Assembly: GCA_014898425.1 (NCBI GenBank)
Contig: RCSZ01000001.1
Coordinates: 868,001-932,000 of the forward strand
DNA from: Botryotinia globosa
Taxonomy: Eukaryota > Ascomycota > Leotiomycetes > Helotiales > Sclerotiniaceae
Direction: 5' to 3'
DNA length: 64,000 nucleotides
Positions 37,070-49,592 of this stretch are shown here, in pieces (the first letter of the stretch is position 1; each line of letters opens with the position of its first letter). The position numbers and the translations under genes are program-made. The notes under the pieces were generated by a model. That model was given only the letters and a program-made list of their open reading frames with translations. It was not told the origin of the DNA and ran no database searches.

Positions 37070-38058
37070 ATGTCTACTTCGGATTCCATCACAATCGCGT
37101 GCGCGAAATCTCTCGAGGACTTTGAACGTGATTACATGCCTCCTCGGTATATGTTCTCCTTTCTTTATCTTTTGCTTGTCGAGTTTTGCATTTTTTAACA
37201 TCCGGTAGATCTTCATATGCTCTCTATAATACGTCGCCTAAATCTGAGGATGAAGCGGTGAAATCTTATAAACTAGGTTTGTATAAACCTAGTACGCTAC
37301 GCCGGGAAGATTTAACGGCTTGTTTGGAGTTGGTTGAGAAGACGTCGGGGAAGCATTATAGGGAGAGTAGAGGGGGGTGGAATGAGAGAAGGAAGAGGAA
37401 GGAAATGGAGTTGTGGGATTTGAGGTATTTGGTTGTGAGGGAGGTGGATCTTGGGGTTTGCGAGGGAGAGGGAGACTGGGAGGATGATGAGGATGAGGAT
37501 GGGGATGGGGAGGGAAAGGAAAATCTTGGAGACTCGGAGAAAGTGAGAGAGGAGATAATTGTGGAAGAATCTGGGGAGGAAGGAGAGAGCGAAAGAGAGA
37601 TCAAGGGATTTATGAGTTTTATGCCTACGTTTGAGGATGGCATCAAAGTGCTTTATCTTTATGAGATACATCTAATGGATGAATTACGCGGGTTTGTCTC
37701 ACTCTTTCTAATACTTGCATCCTCTCTCTCATGTCCCTATTGAATTGAGAACTAACAACCTCACAGCACAGGCCTAGGCACCCATCTAATGTCCATCTTT
37801 ACCAACATTGCGTGCGCCATTCCCGGTGTCGAAAAAACAATGCTAACATGTTACACGGCTAATGAAGCGGCGTTGAAGTTTTATAGGAAGCTTGGTTATG
37901 AGAAGGATGAGTATAGTCCGGAGCCGAAGAGGCTGAAGGGGGGGAAGGTGTTGGAGAGTGATTATGTTATTTTGAGTAAGAGGGTTGAGGGGATGGGGGA
38001 TGGGGAAGAAGGTGAAGAGGTGGAGATCGTGAAGGGTAAGAGGAAGAGGGAAGTTTGA
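37070..38058 (+). CDS. naa40: N-alpha-acetyltransferase 40 (NatD), histone H4/H2A N-terminal acetyltransferase
   Basis: Exons 37070-37146, 37209-37691 and 37767-38058 give 283 residues. NatD acetylates the N-terminal Ser of histones H4 and H2A. GNAT-fold features are FMSFMPTFEDGIKVLYLYEIHLMDELRG, then the acetyl-CoA motif RGTGLG (completed at the second splice), then LTCYTANEAALKFYRKLGYEKDEYSP, which is characteristic of Naa40. Upstream, the conserved LVEKTSGKHYRESRGGWNERRKRKEM is present. Between the first strands lies an acidic low-complexity insert (EGEGDWEDDEDEDGDGEG and onward, about 45 residues) that most members lack. The C-terminal KGKRKREV may be a nuclear signal. ATG 37070 has an A-rich context and begins the family-like N-terminus. 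Confidence 0.92.
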
Positions 38059-38571
38059 GTGAGGACGTAGAAAGGATTGATGTCATGGCGTTTAGGATTG
38101 TAATCTGGGATGGGAATTGATACCAAGAAGATAAGCGTGCTAGTGATTGCGGACTATTAAATTTACACTCGATATTGAGAGAATCAGTAACTGTATCGGA
38201 TGGGTATCATCGTGCTCCTCAATACGTGTTTCCATTTCAGGTATTACAATCCGACTATGTCACCCTTTTTACCATCCAAACTTCCACTGCCCCTCTCCAG
38301 CAGGACGAAAAATCTGGGACATCGAAATTAGGCACTTTTTCAACAGTCGATGCCAAATTAGACAATCATTATCTTGAGTCAAATGTTAACAAGTATACTC
38401 ATAAGAGTTGTATCTATCCATATGTATGTGTCCCATATCATTCATTTTTGGATTGAAATTGAAATTGATATTATTATTATAAGGTGTTAGATTATAAAAA
38501 ATTTCAATGCATGATTTCATTTGAGTGATTTGGTATCCCAATTTTGCCGTCCTGTTAAAGCCCCTCTATCA
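38059..38571. other. Convergent 3' regions, naa40 and PLAC8 gene
   Basis: No supported gene. Short frames run through AT-rich 3' sequence. Confidence 0.6.
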
Positions 38572-39224
38572 TCAATCGGTTTGTATCATCACCATTGGCT
38601 CCGTCCTCTGATAACCCTGTGAAAAAACATCACTACCCTGATTCCTCATGATAACCTCCTTCTCCTGTTGCATCAGAACACAACAATGACAACACCAACT
38701 CAAAGCTATGTCCTTAATCTCTCCCTCTCCTGCTTTTCCAATCCCATATTCCGTTCGAATTTGGCGTCGTTGAAGAACGGTTAATATGGCTCCTAGACCG
38801 CACCATTGAGCACCCGCCCACATAAAACACTATCGGAAGTCAGCTGGTATGAAACTAACCATTTGTCATATAACAACATACGTCATTATTAAATCGTGAA
38901 TATCCCATGAGATTGGGATCTTTGTTGAGCCGGTGTTGAGTCTTGCCATAAACAAAACATGGACAAAAGAACGCTTTGAGACCTGAGGGTTCGAGAGCAT
39001 TAGTTTGGTTGGAACAGTCAAAAGTGCGGGATTGAGGGTGAAGTACAAAGTGAGCTTGGAGAGAAGCAATTCCAGATACTATTTGACCATTCTGACTGCT
39101 CAACGACGTCAGGGCTAGAATAGCTCGTTTGTGGCGGTTCTTGCTCCTGGGGCTGTTGGTCTTGCGGAATAGCAAGTGGCTTTTGTTCCATCGTCGGCTC
39201 TAGTTGTATAATTTTCTCTGCCAT
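38572..39224 (-). CDS. PLAC8-domain cysteine-rich membrane protein
   Basis: Minus-strand exons 39047-39224, 38882-38982 and 38572-38829 give 178 residues. A Pro/Gln-rich N-terminus (about 45 residues) is followed by the PLAC8 pattern. It runs EWSNSIWNCFSPSSLCLKAF, then FFCPCFVYGKTQHRL, a hydrophobic WAGAQWCGLGAIL, and WCCHCCVLMQQEKEV near the end. The LCLKAFFCPC stretch appears only after removing the 64-bp intron. PLAC8 proteins sit in membranes and are linked to cadmium resistance, fruit size or organ growth in plants; the fungal role is not established. I chose ATG 39224 (MAEK); an in-frame ATG at 39272 would add 16 residues. Confidence 0.88.
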
Positions 39225-40700
39225 TGTGTTTGAAGGTGTATGTGCTTTAGAAGAAAGTGCTCGAAATACCACTGCGAATTATTGCGAGGAAATATTTAAC
39301 AGGAAATAAAGAAAATCACACAGATAAAGAAATCTATTCAAAAGTGTTTGCGTCGACGATGGTAGGAAATGCAGGTGACCTAAGTGCTGAAAACGAGATG
39401 AAATATATAATGCGATTTAGATCGACCATATGTGAACACACCAAAATCTCAACGTTCTCTTGGCAAGATTAGAGTGTCTTAGAAAGTTGAGAATGTGGCG
39501 CCGCCTTTTGCGTTTGAGACTAAATATTTCCTGCGAAAACGTGAGACCTGGCCGTTCAGATACTGTCGCTTTTGAGTAGCATCTCAAAGGACGAGATATT
39601 CATGCGCGGTACGATTGCGCGGAACGAACCAAGATCACTAAGATTGTCACAGCACCAAATTTGACATCATCGACTGCCTTTCTTTCCTCGCGAAGTCCTA
39701 ACAATCTCGAACTTTCGAATTGTTGGACTGGAGATGTATGGAAATTGCCCTTTCTTTAGGGGTAGCCCAGGGTACTGTCAATAGCAGTCTCTTGTCAGTC
39801 TGCATGTGGTGCTACAGTAACTTTAACTTCAATATGCTTCTGTCTCGATATTGACATAACTAAAGCCATATTGAGGAGGTGTAAAGAGCAGAGCAGTGAG
39901 GGTAGGCTCCATATGGACAACGTAAACCACACCAGAATGGATTTGGCAGATATGTATTTGAATATCTCAACTGACTTGAAACCTCAAACGTATTCGAATC
40001 TCTAATCTAACTTAGAACACGAAATGGATTCAATTGTTGGATTTGAATTGGAACATTGAACGCATTTGATTATCAAAATTGGATTAAAACATTGAATATA
40101 AGGTTTTGCTTAATTAGTGTGCAATTTATAGTGAGGTAGACTGAGGTAGACTGAGGTAGGGAGCACCAGAGGTACCTAGGCAGCACGTAGAGGTAGGAGT
40201 AGGAGTAGGAGTAGGGTACCCTACACCAACCTAAAGTCACGACAATTCTGCCATTGATTTGACCGCCTTGGGGGTTTAGGTTACTTGAAAGTTGACAGCT
40301 GGAGAAGTTCGAACCCTTCAATTGTAAGACGTCGACGCAGCTTCTGTTCAAAAAGGAAGGTATTACTCAATTGTACCACCGAAGCCATGGAAATTCAATG
40401 CGGGCGTCGAATCATACGTTGAACCTTATTCTGCAAGTACAGGGAATGCCTTCAAGTCACCTGCTTCGTTTGGCTTGGAAGTTGGAATGATACCGCGAGC
40501 ATTGATTGTATGGAGATTGATCAGTTCGAGGATCTTGGTACCATTCATTCAAACTTGTTAGCTAATATCTAAGATATATTATGTTATAAAAGATCCCCCC
40601 TTCAACTTCTGACTTCCAAAAGACACATTCCTTGAGAACTTCTTCGTTGTCTTGGCAAGAACTTGGAATCCTTTCACGACCATTCTTTCAGATTATCAAG
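39225..40700. other. Divergent promoter region, PLAC8 gene / FAD oxidoreductase
   Basis: About 1.48 kb. Short repeats lie at 40132-40216 (TAGACTGAGG and GTAGGA units) and a TACCTAGG motif at 40172. A TATA box at 40585-40592 serves the downstream gene. No gene seen. Confidence 0.55.
40585..40592 (+). promoter_or_regulatory. TATA box of the FAD oxidoreductase gene
   Basis: TATAAAAG lies 109 bp before the ATG at 40701 and is followed by a CT-rich leader, the usual arrangement in filamentous fungi. Confidence 0.5.
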
Positions 40701-42069
40701 ATGGGTGACATTGGACAAGATGCCAAAAATATTGTTATCATAGGTACTTTCAGCTGGTCTTTCTTAGATCTCTTCCTAATGTGAATTAGGTGGTGGTATC
40801 ATTGGTGTTTCTACAGCTTACTGGCTAACTCAACACCGACTGTATGATCCATCGATTCATATCATTACAATTCTAGAGGCTACAGAAATAGCCGGGGGAT
40901 CTTCTGGGAAAGCTGGAGGTTAGTGATACAGGATTTCAACTTTTTGCACGAAAGTGCAATGGTCCCCAGGAACTTGGATCATATGCTGAACTATGTTCTA
41001 AATCCAACCAGGCTTGTTAGCATCATGGGCAACACCCTCTTGTCTCGCCCCTCTTAGTTTCAAATTGCACACCGAACTCGCTGAAAAGTATAAGGGGACT
41101 TTATGTTGGGGTTACCGTCGTGTTCACTGCGCTGATGTGGCCTTTGATACACGAAGCAACACTTCAACGAATGAAACTATCGATCGCTTTGAAACATTGA
41201 AATGGATTAATGGATCTGGCATCAAAGAATTCTCCGAGATTGGCAAACCAGACGATACTGCTCAAGTTCATCCAAAATCCCTGACCGTATATCTTTTGAA
41301 CCTCGCACAGGCTAAAGGTGTGAGGGTCATTATAGCACCCGCTACATCGATTAATTATTCTTCGGACAGAGACGCAGTCCATTCCGTCGAGTATAGTGAA
41401 CATGGAAGTAAGAGACAAATTCATGCAACTGATATAATCATTGCAGCTGGTCCCTGGTCATCTAAATTGCTTCCTCGTATTCCAGTATATGGCGTTAGGA
41501 GCCATAGTATCTTGATGAAACCTTCAAAACCATTGAGTCCTTACGTTTTATTCCCGATTTTCGACCCGCCAATCTCGAAAGAATCCCCAAAATACAAGGA
41601 GAATGACTCTATGCAATGGAAGGACAAGGAAACCATCATAGATAACATAGAAATTTACCCTCGTCCCGGTCCACCATTTGACCCCGAAGAGATTGTTTAT
41701 ATTTGTGGCCCCAGCGATTATTCACCACTACCAGAAAGTACAGATAAATTCCTAGTGGACCCAAGTATGATTGCGGGCATACGAAACGCTGCATCAACAG
41801 TTTCCCCAGAAATTGAAAATGGTGAGTTCGTGCTAGGCCAAGCATGCTTCAGGCCCCAAATTCAAAAACATGCAGAGGGAGAAGCGGTAGGCCCAATCGT
41901 AGGGGGTGTCCCAGGTATAACAGGACTATGGATAGCGACTGGACACGATGAGTGGGGAGTGCAAAATTCCCAAGGAACTGGAAAGATTCTTGCTGGAATG
42001 GTGATGAGAGATGAGCTCGAAGGCGTGGATGTAAAGGCCCTCGATCCTCGAAATTTCTTTGGAGAGTAA
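40701..42069 (+). CDS. FAD-dependent oxidoreductase, DAO family (TDA3-like)
   Basis: Exons 40701-40743, 40790-40918 and 41012-42069 give 409 residues. The N-terminal dinucleotide-binding fold reads NIVIIGGGIIGVSTAYWL, with the GxGxxG-type motif created at the first splice, followed by the acidic end ILEAT. The family stretch EIAGGSSGKAGGLLASWA spans the second splice. A second FAD contact is DIIIAAGPWSS, and the C-terminal ITGLWIATGHDEWGVQNSQGTGK matches the DAO-family close. SSGKAGGLLASWA and HDEWG are typical of the fungal group that includes yeast Tda3, a poorly characterised oxidoreductase linked to endosome-Golgi recycling. The substrate is unknown. No targeting signal is evident, so it is probably cytosolic. 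Confidence 0.88.
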
Positions 42070-43136
42070 ACGTGGGGTATTGCTTAAATCTGGGTCCAAT
42101 TACGTGGTTGAAGAATTTTGTTTGATATTTGAGAGTTTGCATAGCGCGGCCTTGCTAGGGTGATGTATACTCAAATTGGGTGGTATTTTATATTGAGGTG
42201 ATGCCTACCACAAGTTTCAATAATGTCACGTTTAACATACAAACAAAGTTCGAATACCAGAAAGCTGTACTTTACAACCAATCGTTTGATCTTCACAAGG
42301 TGCGGACAACGCCTTACTTACTGTTAACTGTCAATATGAAAGAGGTGGCAAAGAGCGGTCTAGAAGCACGAGTATTGACTTTGTTCAAACTTCATTGCAT
42401 ACTATCTTGATGCAGGCTTCATCCAACCATCAATTGCAACCTCGAACTCGGCCCTGCCAAGTTTTCGAACCAAATTGCCATGGGTTTGTATTGTCAAAAA
42501 TTCTACACTCGGGCAGCGCAAACTCGGTATCCAAAACAGTTAACCACTTCACTCCGTACAATCGAGTTTCTCTCCGAATTATCCTCATCAACAAATAACC
42601 CGTAGTTTTTTTGTTCCGTTCAATGCGGTACATGCAAACGGCCGCTTTCTCCATATTTCTTTCACTCCTGGTAGGCGCCCAGATGCCATACCAGCGAGGC
42701 TAGGCGCATGCGTTGGTTCCTGGACCGCATTCCTTATATGTACGTACTATGCACACATGTCGTGTTTGCATAAAGCACTTTCGCCCCGGGGATATTGTCC
42801 TATTTCATGCTGCCCCTTGGCTCCTTTTGCTTCCTTATGTGCATCAAAGAGAGCGGGTATGCAAAATGTAAGTAAAGCGAGCGCAGAAGATGAAGTGTAC
42901 ATGTACGAGATGTTGTACTGCATGTTATGAATACAGATGGCGGTTGTCGCGGCTTGTTGTGATTGTATATACTTGTATATTGTGTGTTCAGCTTGTAACT
43001 GTCATTTCTGTTTTGTTGAAATATTACAATCCTAGCGCGTGGAACTTCGTCCACAGAACTACCTTAAAAAGTCGATTGAACTCTGGGATATTTAATCAAA
43101 AACTCAGAGAGATATTCAATGTGAAGAACTGGGACA
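42070..43136. other. Intergenic, FAD oxidoreductase to MFS transporter
   Basis: No supported gene. The last 300 bp are the probable promoter of the transporter. Confidence 0.55.
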
Positions 43137-44899
43137 ATGGCTGTATCAAAACCCTCCAGATCTTTTTCGGTTATCGCTGTCGAAGCTATCGATCCACCCA
43201 TCAAATCTCCAGAACCTCCACTATCAAGTACAAATGACCCGGAAAAGGGTATCACTGTTGTATCGCCAGCACTCTCATATAGAGCTCACTCACCCTCCTT
43301 CAACCCTCTCTTAACAATCATCTCCTCTTTCACCCTCACCCTTTCAACGTGGGGTTTCTACAACAGCACCGGCATCCTCCTTTCACACCTATCTATACAT
43401 CTCCTCCCCAACACCCCACTCCCGATTCTCTCCCTGATTCCCGCTCTCAATGTTTTCTTCACATTGCTCCTGTTCTTCCCTCTTGGCCCCATATACGACA
43501 CTTACGGCCCTCTTCCTCTTCTAATTCCAGGCTCTCTCATATACATTCTCTCCCTGCTTCTCCTCTCAATATGCTCTTCTCTATTTCATTTTCTCTTGAT
43601 ATATGGGGTTCTAAGTGCCATAGGCATGGCGCTCCTATGTACAGTAGCGAACGCGATGTTAAATACCTTTGAAGGAACAGGCTACAGAGGGCTAGCGACA
43701 GGCATTGCGTTGGTAGGGAATCCGACTGGTGGAATCATCTTTACGTTTGTATTCCAAGCTGTGCTGGAAAGCTTAGAATGGGGAGCTGCTATGAGAATTG
43801 TGGCTGGGAGTGTGGGAGTGCTGGTTGCAGTGGGATTTTTGGCTTTCTTGCCTTGTGGGGGGTTGCGAGAAAGGGGAACTCGCAATGAGTACGGACCCCA
43901 GGGGCAGGATGATGATTGTAATGTCAGTACGGCTTCGACCAGTACTAGAAATGAAGCCCCGTGGTGGAAGTTCTGGCACGAGAAAAAAGTCGAGGGAGAT
44001 TGGAGTTTATTGCGTGATAGAAGGTTTCTCTGGTGTATGGCTGGTATCGCGCGTAAGTGCATCACCCTCATTTAAATCTGCCCTACTGTCTCTCTCCCAT
44101 ACTAATAATAATATATTGGCAAAAATTGACAGGACTAATAATACCTTACTCAAGTCTTCGAATTCGTACTCGTAGGCGCCATAGGTCTCCTCCCCACATA
44201 CGCATTGCAACAGGGGTTTTCAACCTCTGTTTCCTTCAACGTTGTCGCAATTGTAAACGCGTGAGTCTCCCTTCTTCACTTCCCCTAATCACCTCCACAT
44301 TCCATTCCCGCAAAAATGAAATATGCCCACAACTAACCCCACGACGCAGCGGCTCCATCCTCGGACGTCTCCTCTCCGGCCCGCTCTCCGACCACCTCGG
44401 CCCCTACAATACCGTCTTTCTCTGTTTGATCTTCATTTCGCTCCTCGCGAACTTCGCCTTCTTCCTACCTACTTCCCTTCTCCCCACCAGCGCCTCCTCC
44501 ACATCACTCATCCTCTTTCACCTCTACGCATCTCTCTCTGGCCTCGGTTCTGGCGCCGTCATGAGCGCAGCCCCCCTTTGCATAGCCGCGCTGTGTCCGT
44601 CGCATGTGTATGCGAGGTGGTGGGGCGCCAGCCAGATTGGAGTCGCCATTGCGTATGTTTTCTCCCTCCCTTTCCTTTCGTAACTTCCCATCCAAGTTCA
44701 CGAGATCAAAGGCAAATATTAACACCCTGAATATAGATGTTTCCTCAGTGTTCCTCTCGCTTCCATTATACTCTCCCGAGTAGCTCCTTCCCTGTTCATT
44801 TCCTTTTTCGGATTTGTACTTATTTTGTCCGGTTTAGCTTTTGCGCTTGCAAGATGGGAGGTATTGAGCCGCGAGTGGAAGTGGATGATCAAGGTTTGA
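43137..44899 (+). CDS. MFS transporter, monocarboxylate-transporter-like
   Basis: Exons 43137-44052, 44155-44260, 44350-44652 and 44737-44899 give 495 residues. A polar N-terminus of about 55 residues is followed by six membrane segments (from SFTLTLSTWGFYNSTGILLS), a charged central loop with WWKFWHEKK, and six more segments. ASILGRLLSGPLSDHLGPYNT at segment 8 is the MFS signature of the monocarboxylate-porter-like group. The first intron's acceptor must be at 44154 (ACTCAAG): the nearer AG at 44132 leads into the wrong frame, while 44154 restores VFEFVLVGAIG-type membrane sequence. The protein sits in the plasma or an internal membrane; the substrate cannot be told from sequence. The C-terminal tail is short and basic. 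Confidence 0.88.
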
Positions 44900-45459
44900 T
44901 TGACGTGAAGAAAGCAAAGGAGAGAAACAAATAAAGCAAGCGAGGATATAATGATACATTTCAAAAATGTGATTATTTGACATATCGGGGCAAGCAAAGG
45001 AGAGTGAAGAAAATCATACACCGGACTCCCATGATTATAGAAGGGCTTCACGGCCCGCAGAGTTGTATTATCTCCCCTAATTTGGTCGCCTAATTTGGTC
45101 GCCTGCCCATCATCCTTCAACCTAGCATACATTTATACCCGCTATTCATAATGATTTCCTCAACCTTCAACTATCATACCCCAGTGCATTAAATCAATAT
45201 AAGATAGACCGTGAATCAAAAGAAATCTTTGACCATGATATAAGTAAATGGGCTTTCCTATGCCTTGATACGCCATCCCATCCAGCCCCCTGTTCACCTC
45301 CCATCATTTTGTAAAAATGTCTTTTGAGTATCTCCATCTTTCCCCACCGTTTTCCAGTATCCAGATCCATCCATGTTCCCGTTTCATTCCATATTATTGC
45401 GCCCTCCCATTATATTAATACAAACAAATGAAAATCTCTTGCCTATTCTAAAGACATAT
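44900..45459. other. Convergent 3' regions, MFS transporter and swc3
   Basis: No gene seen. Confidence 0.6.
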
Positions 45460-47200
45460 TCAAGTAGAACGAACTGATTTAATAAAAGATTGATATTTTT
45501 CCTCTTCCGCGAGAATTTTCCTTGGTAGCTTTGCTACTGGTGGAGGTGGTGGTCCATTTGTAGTTTGCCACAGTGGTAAATTAGAGTTGTTGGCGTCCGA
45601 CTCTGGCTGATCTGAAGAATTTGTAGGTGTACCTTCCTTTTCGGGCTCACTGTCCTTAGGCAGACGCATGGCCAATAGAACATATTCGGCTCTTGTTGTG
45701 TTATCCATGATATCCTCCATATATCTACGGACTTCGTCCGGGGAAGCAACGACCTTTTGTAACGAGTCGAGTTGTTTGCCTTGGTGAGTATAGAGACGAA
45801 TTGTAACTGGCTGGTAATAATCGAGCTCCGGGTCATACGAGGGGGAATCGCTGCTACTACCTTTACGGACAATGAGGAATGAGGCTATGACTTGTCCACC
45901 GGGAAGATAGTCAAGGATGCTGTATTTCGGGAAAAGGTAGCGATCACCGTTACCTCCATTGAACTCGAAAACAACACCAGAGATATCTGGCTTAGGTGGA
46001 GCTACCGGACCTTTCGATCGAAGAGCCTGAGGTTGCTGAGGAGGTGCGCTAATAGGAGCGGGTGTCGGTGGTGGAACAGGTTTATTGACTGGTGCATTCG
46101 GTGGCCCAACAAGTTGATTTGTAGACGGTGGTGGTGGTGGTTGCGAGTTCGCATTCATGGGTGGTTGGGCGGCGGATTGAGCAGCAGCCTTTTGGCGTGC
46201 CTTTGATATCGCATTCAACTCATCAATGTGGTTTTGAAACTGTCTCAGTTCAGAAGATGTTGCTTCACCATTTGCCACGATTCTCATTAAGCCCTTCAAC
46301 TGCTGATCGGTCGCAGCTCTCTCTGCCAACATTTGAATGACAGGATCTGTACTCTTGTTTGGCTGGGCTGGTTGGACTGGTTGGACTGGTTGGGCTGTGC
46401 TAATCGGTTGAGATAAATTGGTATTCGGGTTATTTGGACCCTGTGCAGAGGTTTGCCCATTCATTGGAGCGCTACTCATCGGTGGTGCTTGCACAGGAGG
46501 AAGAGGATTCAGAACCATTGGGGCGGTCGGCGCAGGATGATTTGGAGTCATAGTTTGTACTGTTGGTTGTGTTGTCTGGATTGGTTTTTGTTGTACCGGA
46601 CTTGGTGCTTGTGTGGGAGCAAGTGGTGGCATAACTCCATTCGGAGGGCCATATTGAATGATTGGGCGATACGTTTGTTGTTGTTGAGTAGATTGAAAGG
46701 CAGACTTTGGTTCCTTAATAGCATACATAGTAGCATCGAATACATGAGGTTCGATGGTGATTTGGCACGTTCCAAGCTTCGTCATCGTATCCTTTCCTGG
46801 ATTGTTCAGAGGTTCTGCAGGAACACCCTTCTTCTTTGTCGGCTTCGTCCAATACTTCTCAAATATACCTTCGCTGACCCATTTCTGTCGTGATCTTTGT
46901 AGTGATTCCGCAAGAACTCCGCTGGAAAAATGTTGGTACAAGCTTCAATAAACTGGGCATCGAGTAGAAAACTTACCTTTCGGAAATTGTTTGAAAATCA
47001 TGAGAAGAAAGATTGTCGGATTGAGGCTCATCGACAGTAGGCAAAGGCATACCGGCAACAATGCTCTTTGGAAGAGTTTCTTCAATGGGTGGTTGTGGAG
47101 TTGCTGAAATTGATCGATCTGGAGGAGTAGCAGTTCGTTTTTTGTTCGCAGGCTCTCCTCCACGAGAAGACCTCGCAGGTAATTTTCTCTTTCTTTCCAT
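45460..47200 (-). CDS. swc3: SWR1 chromatin-remodelling complex subunit Swc3
   Basis: Minus-strand exons 46977-47200 and 45460-46921 (intron 55 bp) give 561 residues. The N-terminus is a basic MERKRKLPARSSRGG. The splice produces ESGVLAESLQRSRQKWVSEG, followed by IFEKYWTKPTKKKG, the conserved Swc3 segment. A long Pro/Gln-rich middle (about residues 150-380) separates it from a folded C-terminal part (VVFEFNGGNGDRYLFPKYSI to TTRAEYVLLAMRLP). Swc3 is a subunit of the SWR1 complex, which deposits histone variant H2A.Z. The assignment rests on the N-terminal segment; the C-terminal part resembles fungal orthologues. The gene diverges from the ABHD12-like gene. Confidence 0.85.
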
Positions 47201-48002
47201 GATTTTTTGCTTATTTTGAAGGAATCTTGGAGGGTTCAGATTTTGTTACAATAATCGGTGGTGGAAGAAGTAATTAAATAAGGTTGAGTTGAGTGGAAGT
47301 TGTGGTAGGTAAAGTAGTGAAGTGTGAAGTGTGAAGTGTGAGGTGAGGTGAAATAAAGTATGAGCAGCGCCCTGGAACATCAAAATTTGGGATCTCTCTT
47401 CTTTCAGTCAAACAACCGAGTGATCCTACAACCTATACACTTTGCAGCCAGTACAACTTCAGTTAGACTACGACGACTCTTGGAATTTCTTTTACCAAAA
47501 GATCATAGTTGAAAGTTAATCAAGTGTGAAGAGAAATTCATAGAGAAGAAGGATCATTGAAGCTTCACAGGGAGATAGATATTGTAAGTTCTTTTTCTAT
47601 CATTTCTATCATTTCTATCAATGTTATCATCCCGTACTCCGGACACACCCACAAACATATACGATATCTACCTAGGTAGGTAGGTATCTATCTGTCTGTA
47701 GTACAAAAGCTGTGTTATTCATAGATACCGGTAGTCAATGATCAATTCCTTGTTTTTCATCAGATTTTAGAGTTCAATCAGTGGGATCGATCTATTCGTA
47801 ATCTTCTTCTCTCACTGCTCTATCCGCGCGACTGAGGGGCAACAGATCTATTTCTCATGGCCAACAAGTTGATATATACTCAGTATTCTCTCTTAAAATG
47901 TTTACAGCAAGTTGGTTGATAAATTCCCTTCATAAAATCAGTCTGACCTTCTTTACCCTTTTCCTCTAGCTTTTCCTGTCTTGAGCCTTTGTCGTTCACA
48001 GC
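47201..48002. other. Divergent promoter region, swc3 / ABHD12-like gene
   Basis: GTGAAGT repeats lie near 47318-47350, and CTACCTAGGTAGGTAGGTA at 47669-47687. No gene seen. Confidence 0.6.
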
Positions 48003-49592
48003 ATGGCTCCCCTGGCGCCTATCTTCAAGAAAGCGTACCTGACTCTTTTTCTTGGAATTTCGTTTTATGCTTTAGCATTGCTTGCCTTGACAAATCCATG
48101 GCTGCAAAGACAGTAAGTCACACATCCCAATTCAATAATGTATATGTCCTTTTGCTCATACTTCAAGTGTTATGTACGTGCACAAGTTACATCTGCCACA
48201 GGCCTGGGCAACAGACATAGATAAGCCAGAAAAGTTTGGCTTCGCTAGTCAGTAGTATTGGCCACATACATATCCTCCATTGCTGAATTTTATCATAGAG
48301 AATCAGGTATCGCCATTCAATTTCAGTACTGTGGATGGGGAGACTATCTACGCTTGGCATATAATGCCTCTGGGCCTTTATGCTAAGCACGAATCGGAAA
48401 TATTGAAGCAACCTTCGGGGTTCGTGAATGATATAAGTCACAGGAAGGGATTCGAGCTATTGAGAGATGACCCAAACGCTCGGCTTATTATCAATTGTGA
48501 GTCTTGTCCAAATCATCTCTCTTCTATGCGCTAACGATGAAAGTTCACGGGGTATGAATGGTTTTTTTCTGATATGTGAGCCTATCAGCTGATTGTAAGA
48601 CAGACATTTGGAAACGTGGCTCAGGGAGAACGAACAGCTTCATATCGAGCGATGCCTGACGGAAGTACCTCAGATATTCACATTTTAGCCATTGATTATC
48701 GTGGATTTGGCCGCTCAACTGGTTTCCCTACCGAGGAAGGACTCATCTTAGATGGTATCTCGGCAGTAGACTGGGCGATCAACATTGCCAAAATCCCGTC
48801 ATCTCGAATTGTGATTCTAGGTCAGAGTTTGGGAACAGCAGTTGCTTGTGGCGTTATAGAGCATTTTGCCATGCAAAAAACTGAATTTGCGGGCGTTGTA
48901 CTTGTCGCCGGATTTACAGATGTTTCGAACTTACTGACCAGTTACTCCATCGCCGGCTGGATACCGGTGCTGTCACCGTTGCGTCCATACCCTGCGCTGC
49001 AGAAACTCTTCATCAGCTATGTGAACGACAAATGGCCCTCCACCTCACGCCTGACGAATTTTGTGAAAATTAGTAAGCGGGTGCGATTAATTATTATTCA
49101 TGCTTTAGATGATTATGAGATTCCATGGTATCATTCACAAGGGTTATTTGCTGCAGCAGCAAATGGTACTATGGAAAGTGGGATAGGCATGGACTTGTTG
49201 GAGAAGATGAAAGCGCGGAATACCATTGATATGGGTGATGGTGCTTTCATTTCGACTTGGAAGACTGGAAGTGATAAGATCATTCGACAAGAAATAGTCG
49301 CGCATGGAGGTAAGTAATCATAGAACATCGGGGAAGTAATTTTGTGTTCTTGCTAACTGGATTCTAGCCCATAGTACGGTCCTCACCTACGCGCCTCTAT
49401 CCCTAGCAGTTGTAAGCTTAATCAGTCCTTTTCCTTTTGCGCTTCACAACTTTCTAATGTTTATGATATCCCTCTTCACTTTCTGAACAGATTCCTTACA
49501 TGGTATCCTCAAGATCCCCTCTTAAGAGTCTGGCTCTGTTTGGAAGCTTCATTCACTCTCTTCATTTGATCCATAGCCGTTTTACACATTGA
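48003..49592 (+). CDS. ABHD12-like alpha/beta hydrolase with an 8-nt microexon
   Basis: Exons 48003-48112, 48168-48247, 48299-48496, 48544-48551, 48604-49309, 49368-49411 and 49491-49592 give 415 residues. One N-terminal membrane anchor (LFLGISFYALALLALT) precedes the linker DIDKPEKFGFAKNQVSPF, typical of ABHD12-type lipases. The oxyanion motif FHG is made by the fourth exon, only 8 nt long, joined to TFGNVAQG. The nucleophile elbow is GQSLGT, the acid is in HALDDYEIPW, and the catalytic His is in the last third (GGAHST, across an intron). Related enzymes hydrolyse monoacylglycerols or lysophosphatidylserine. The final intron and the 33-residue end are less certain; reading through instead gives a different short tail. 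Confidence 0.83.

Noticed and set aside
40290..40330. Possible tRNA B-box (GTTCGAAC)
   Set aside because: No matching A-box or cloverleaf could be drawn around it.
43137..44899. Acceptor AG at 44132 for the first intron of the MFS gene
   Set aside because: It brings two stop codons in frame. The AG at 44154 restores a membrane segment and the frame of the next exon.
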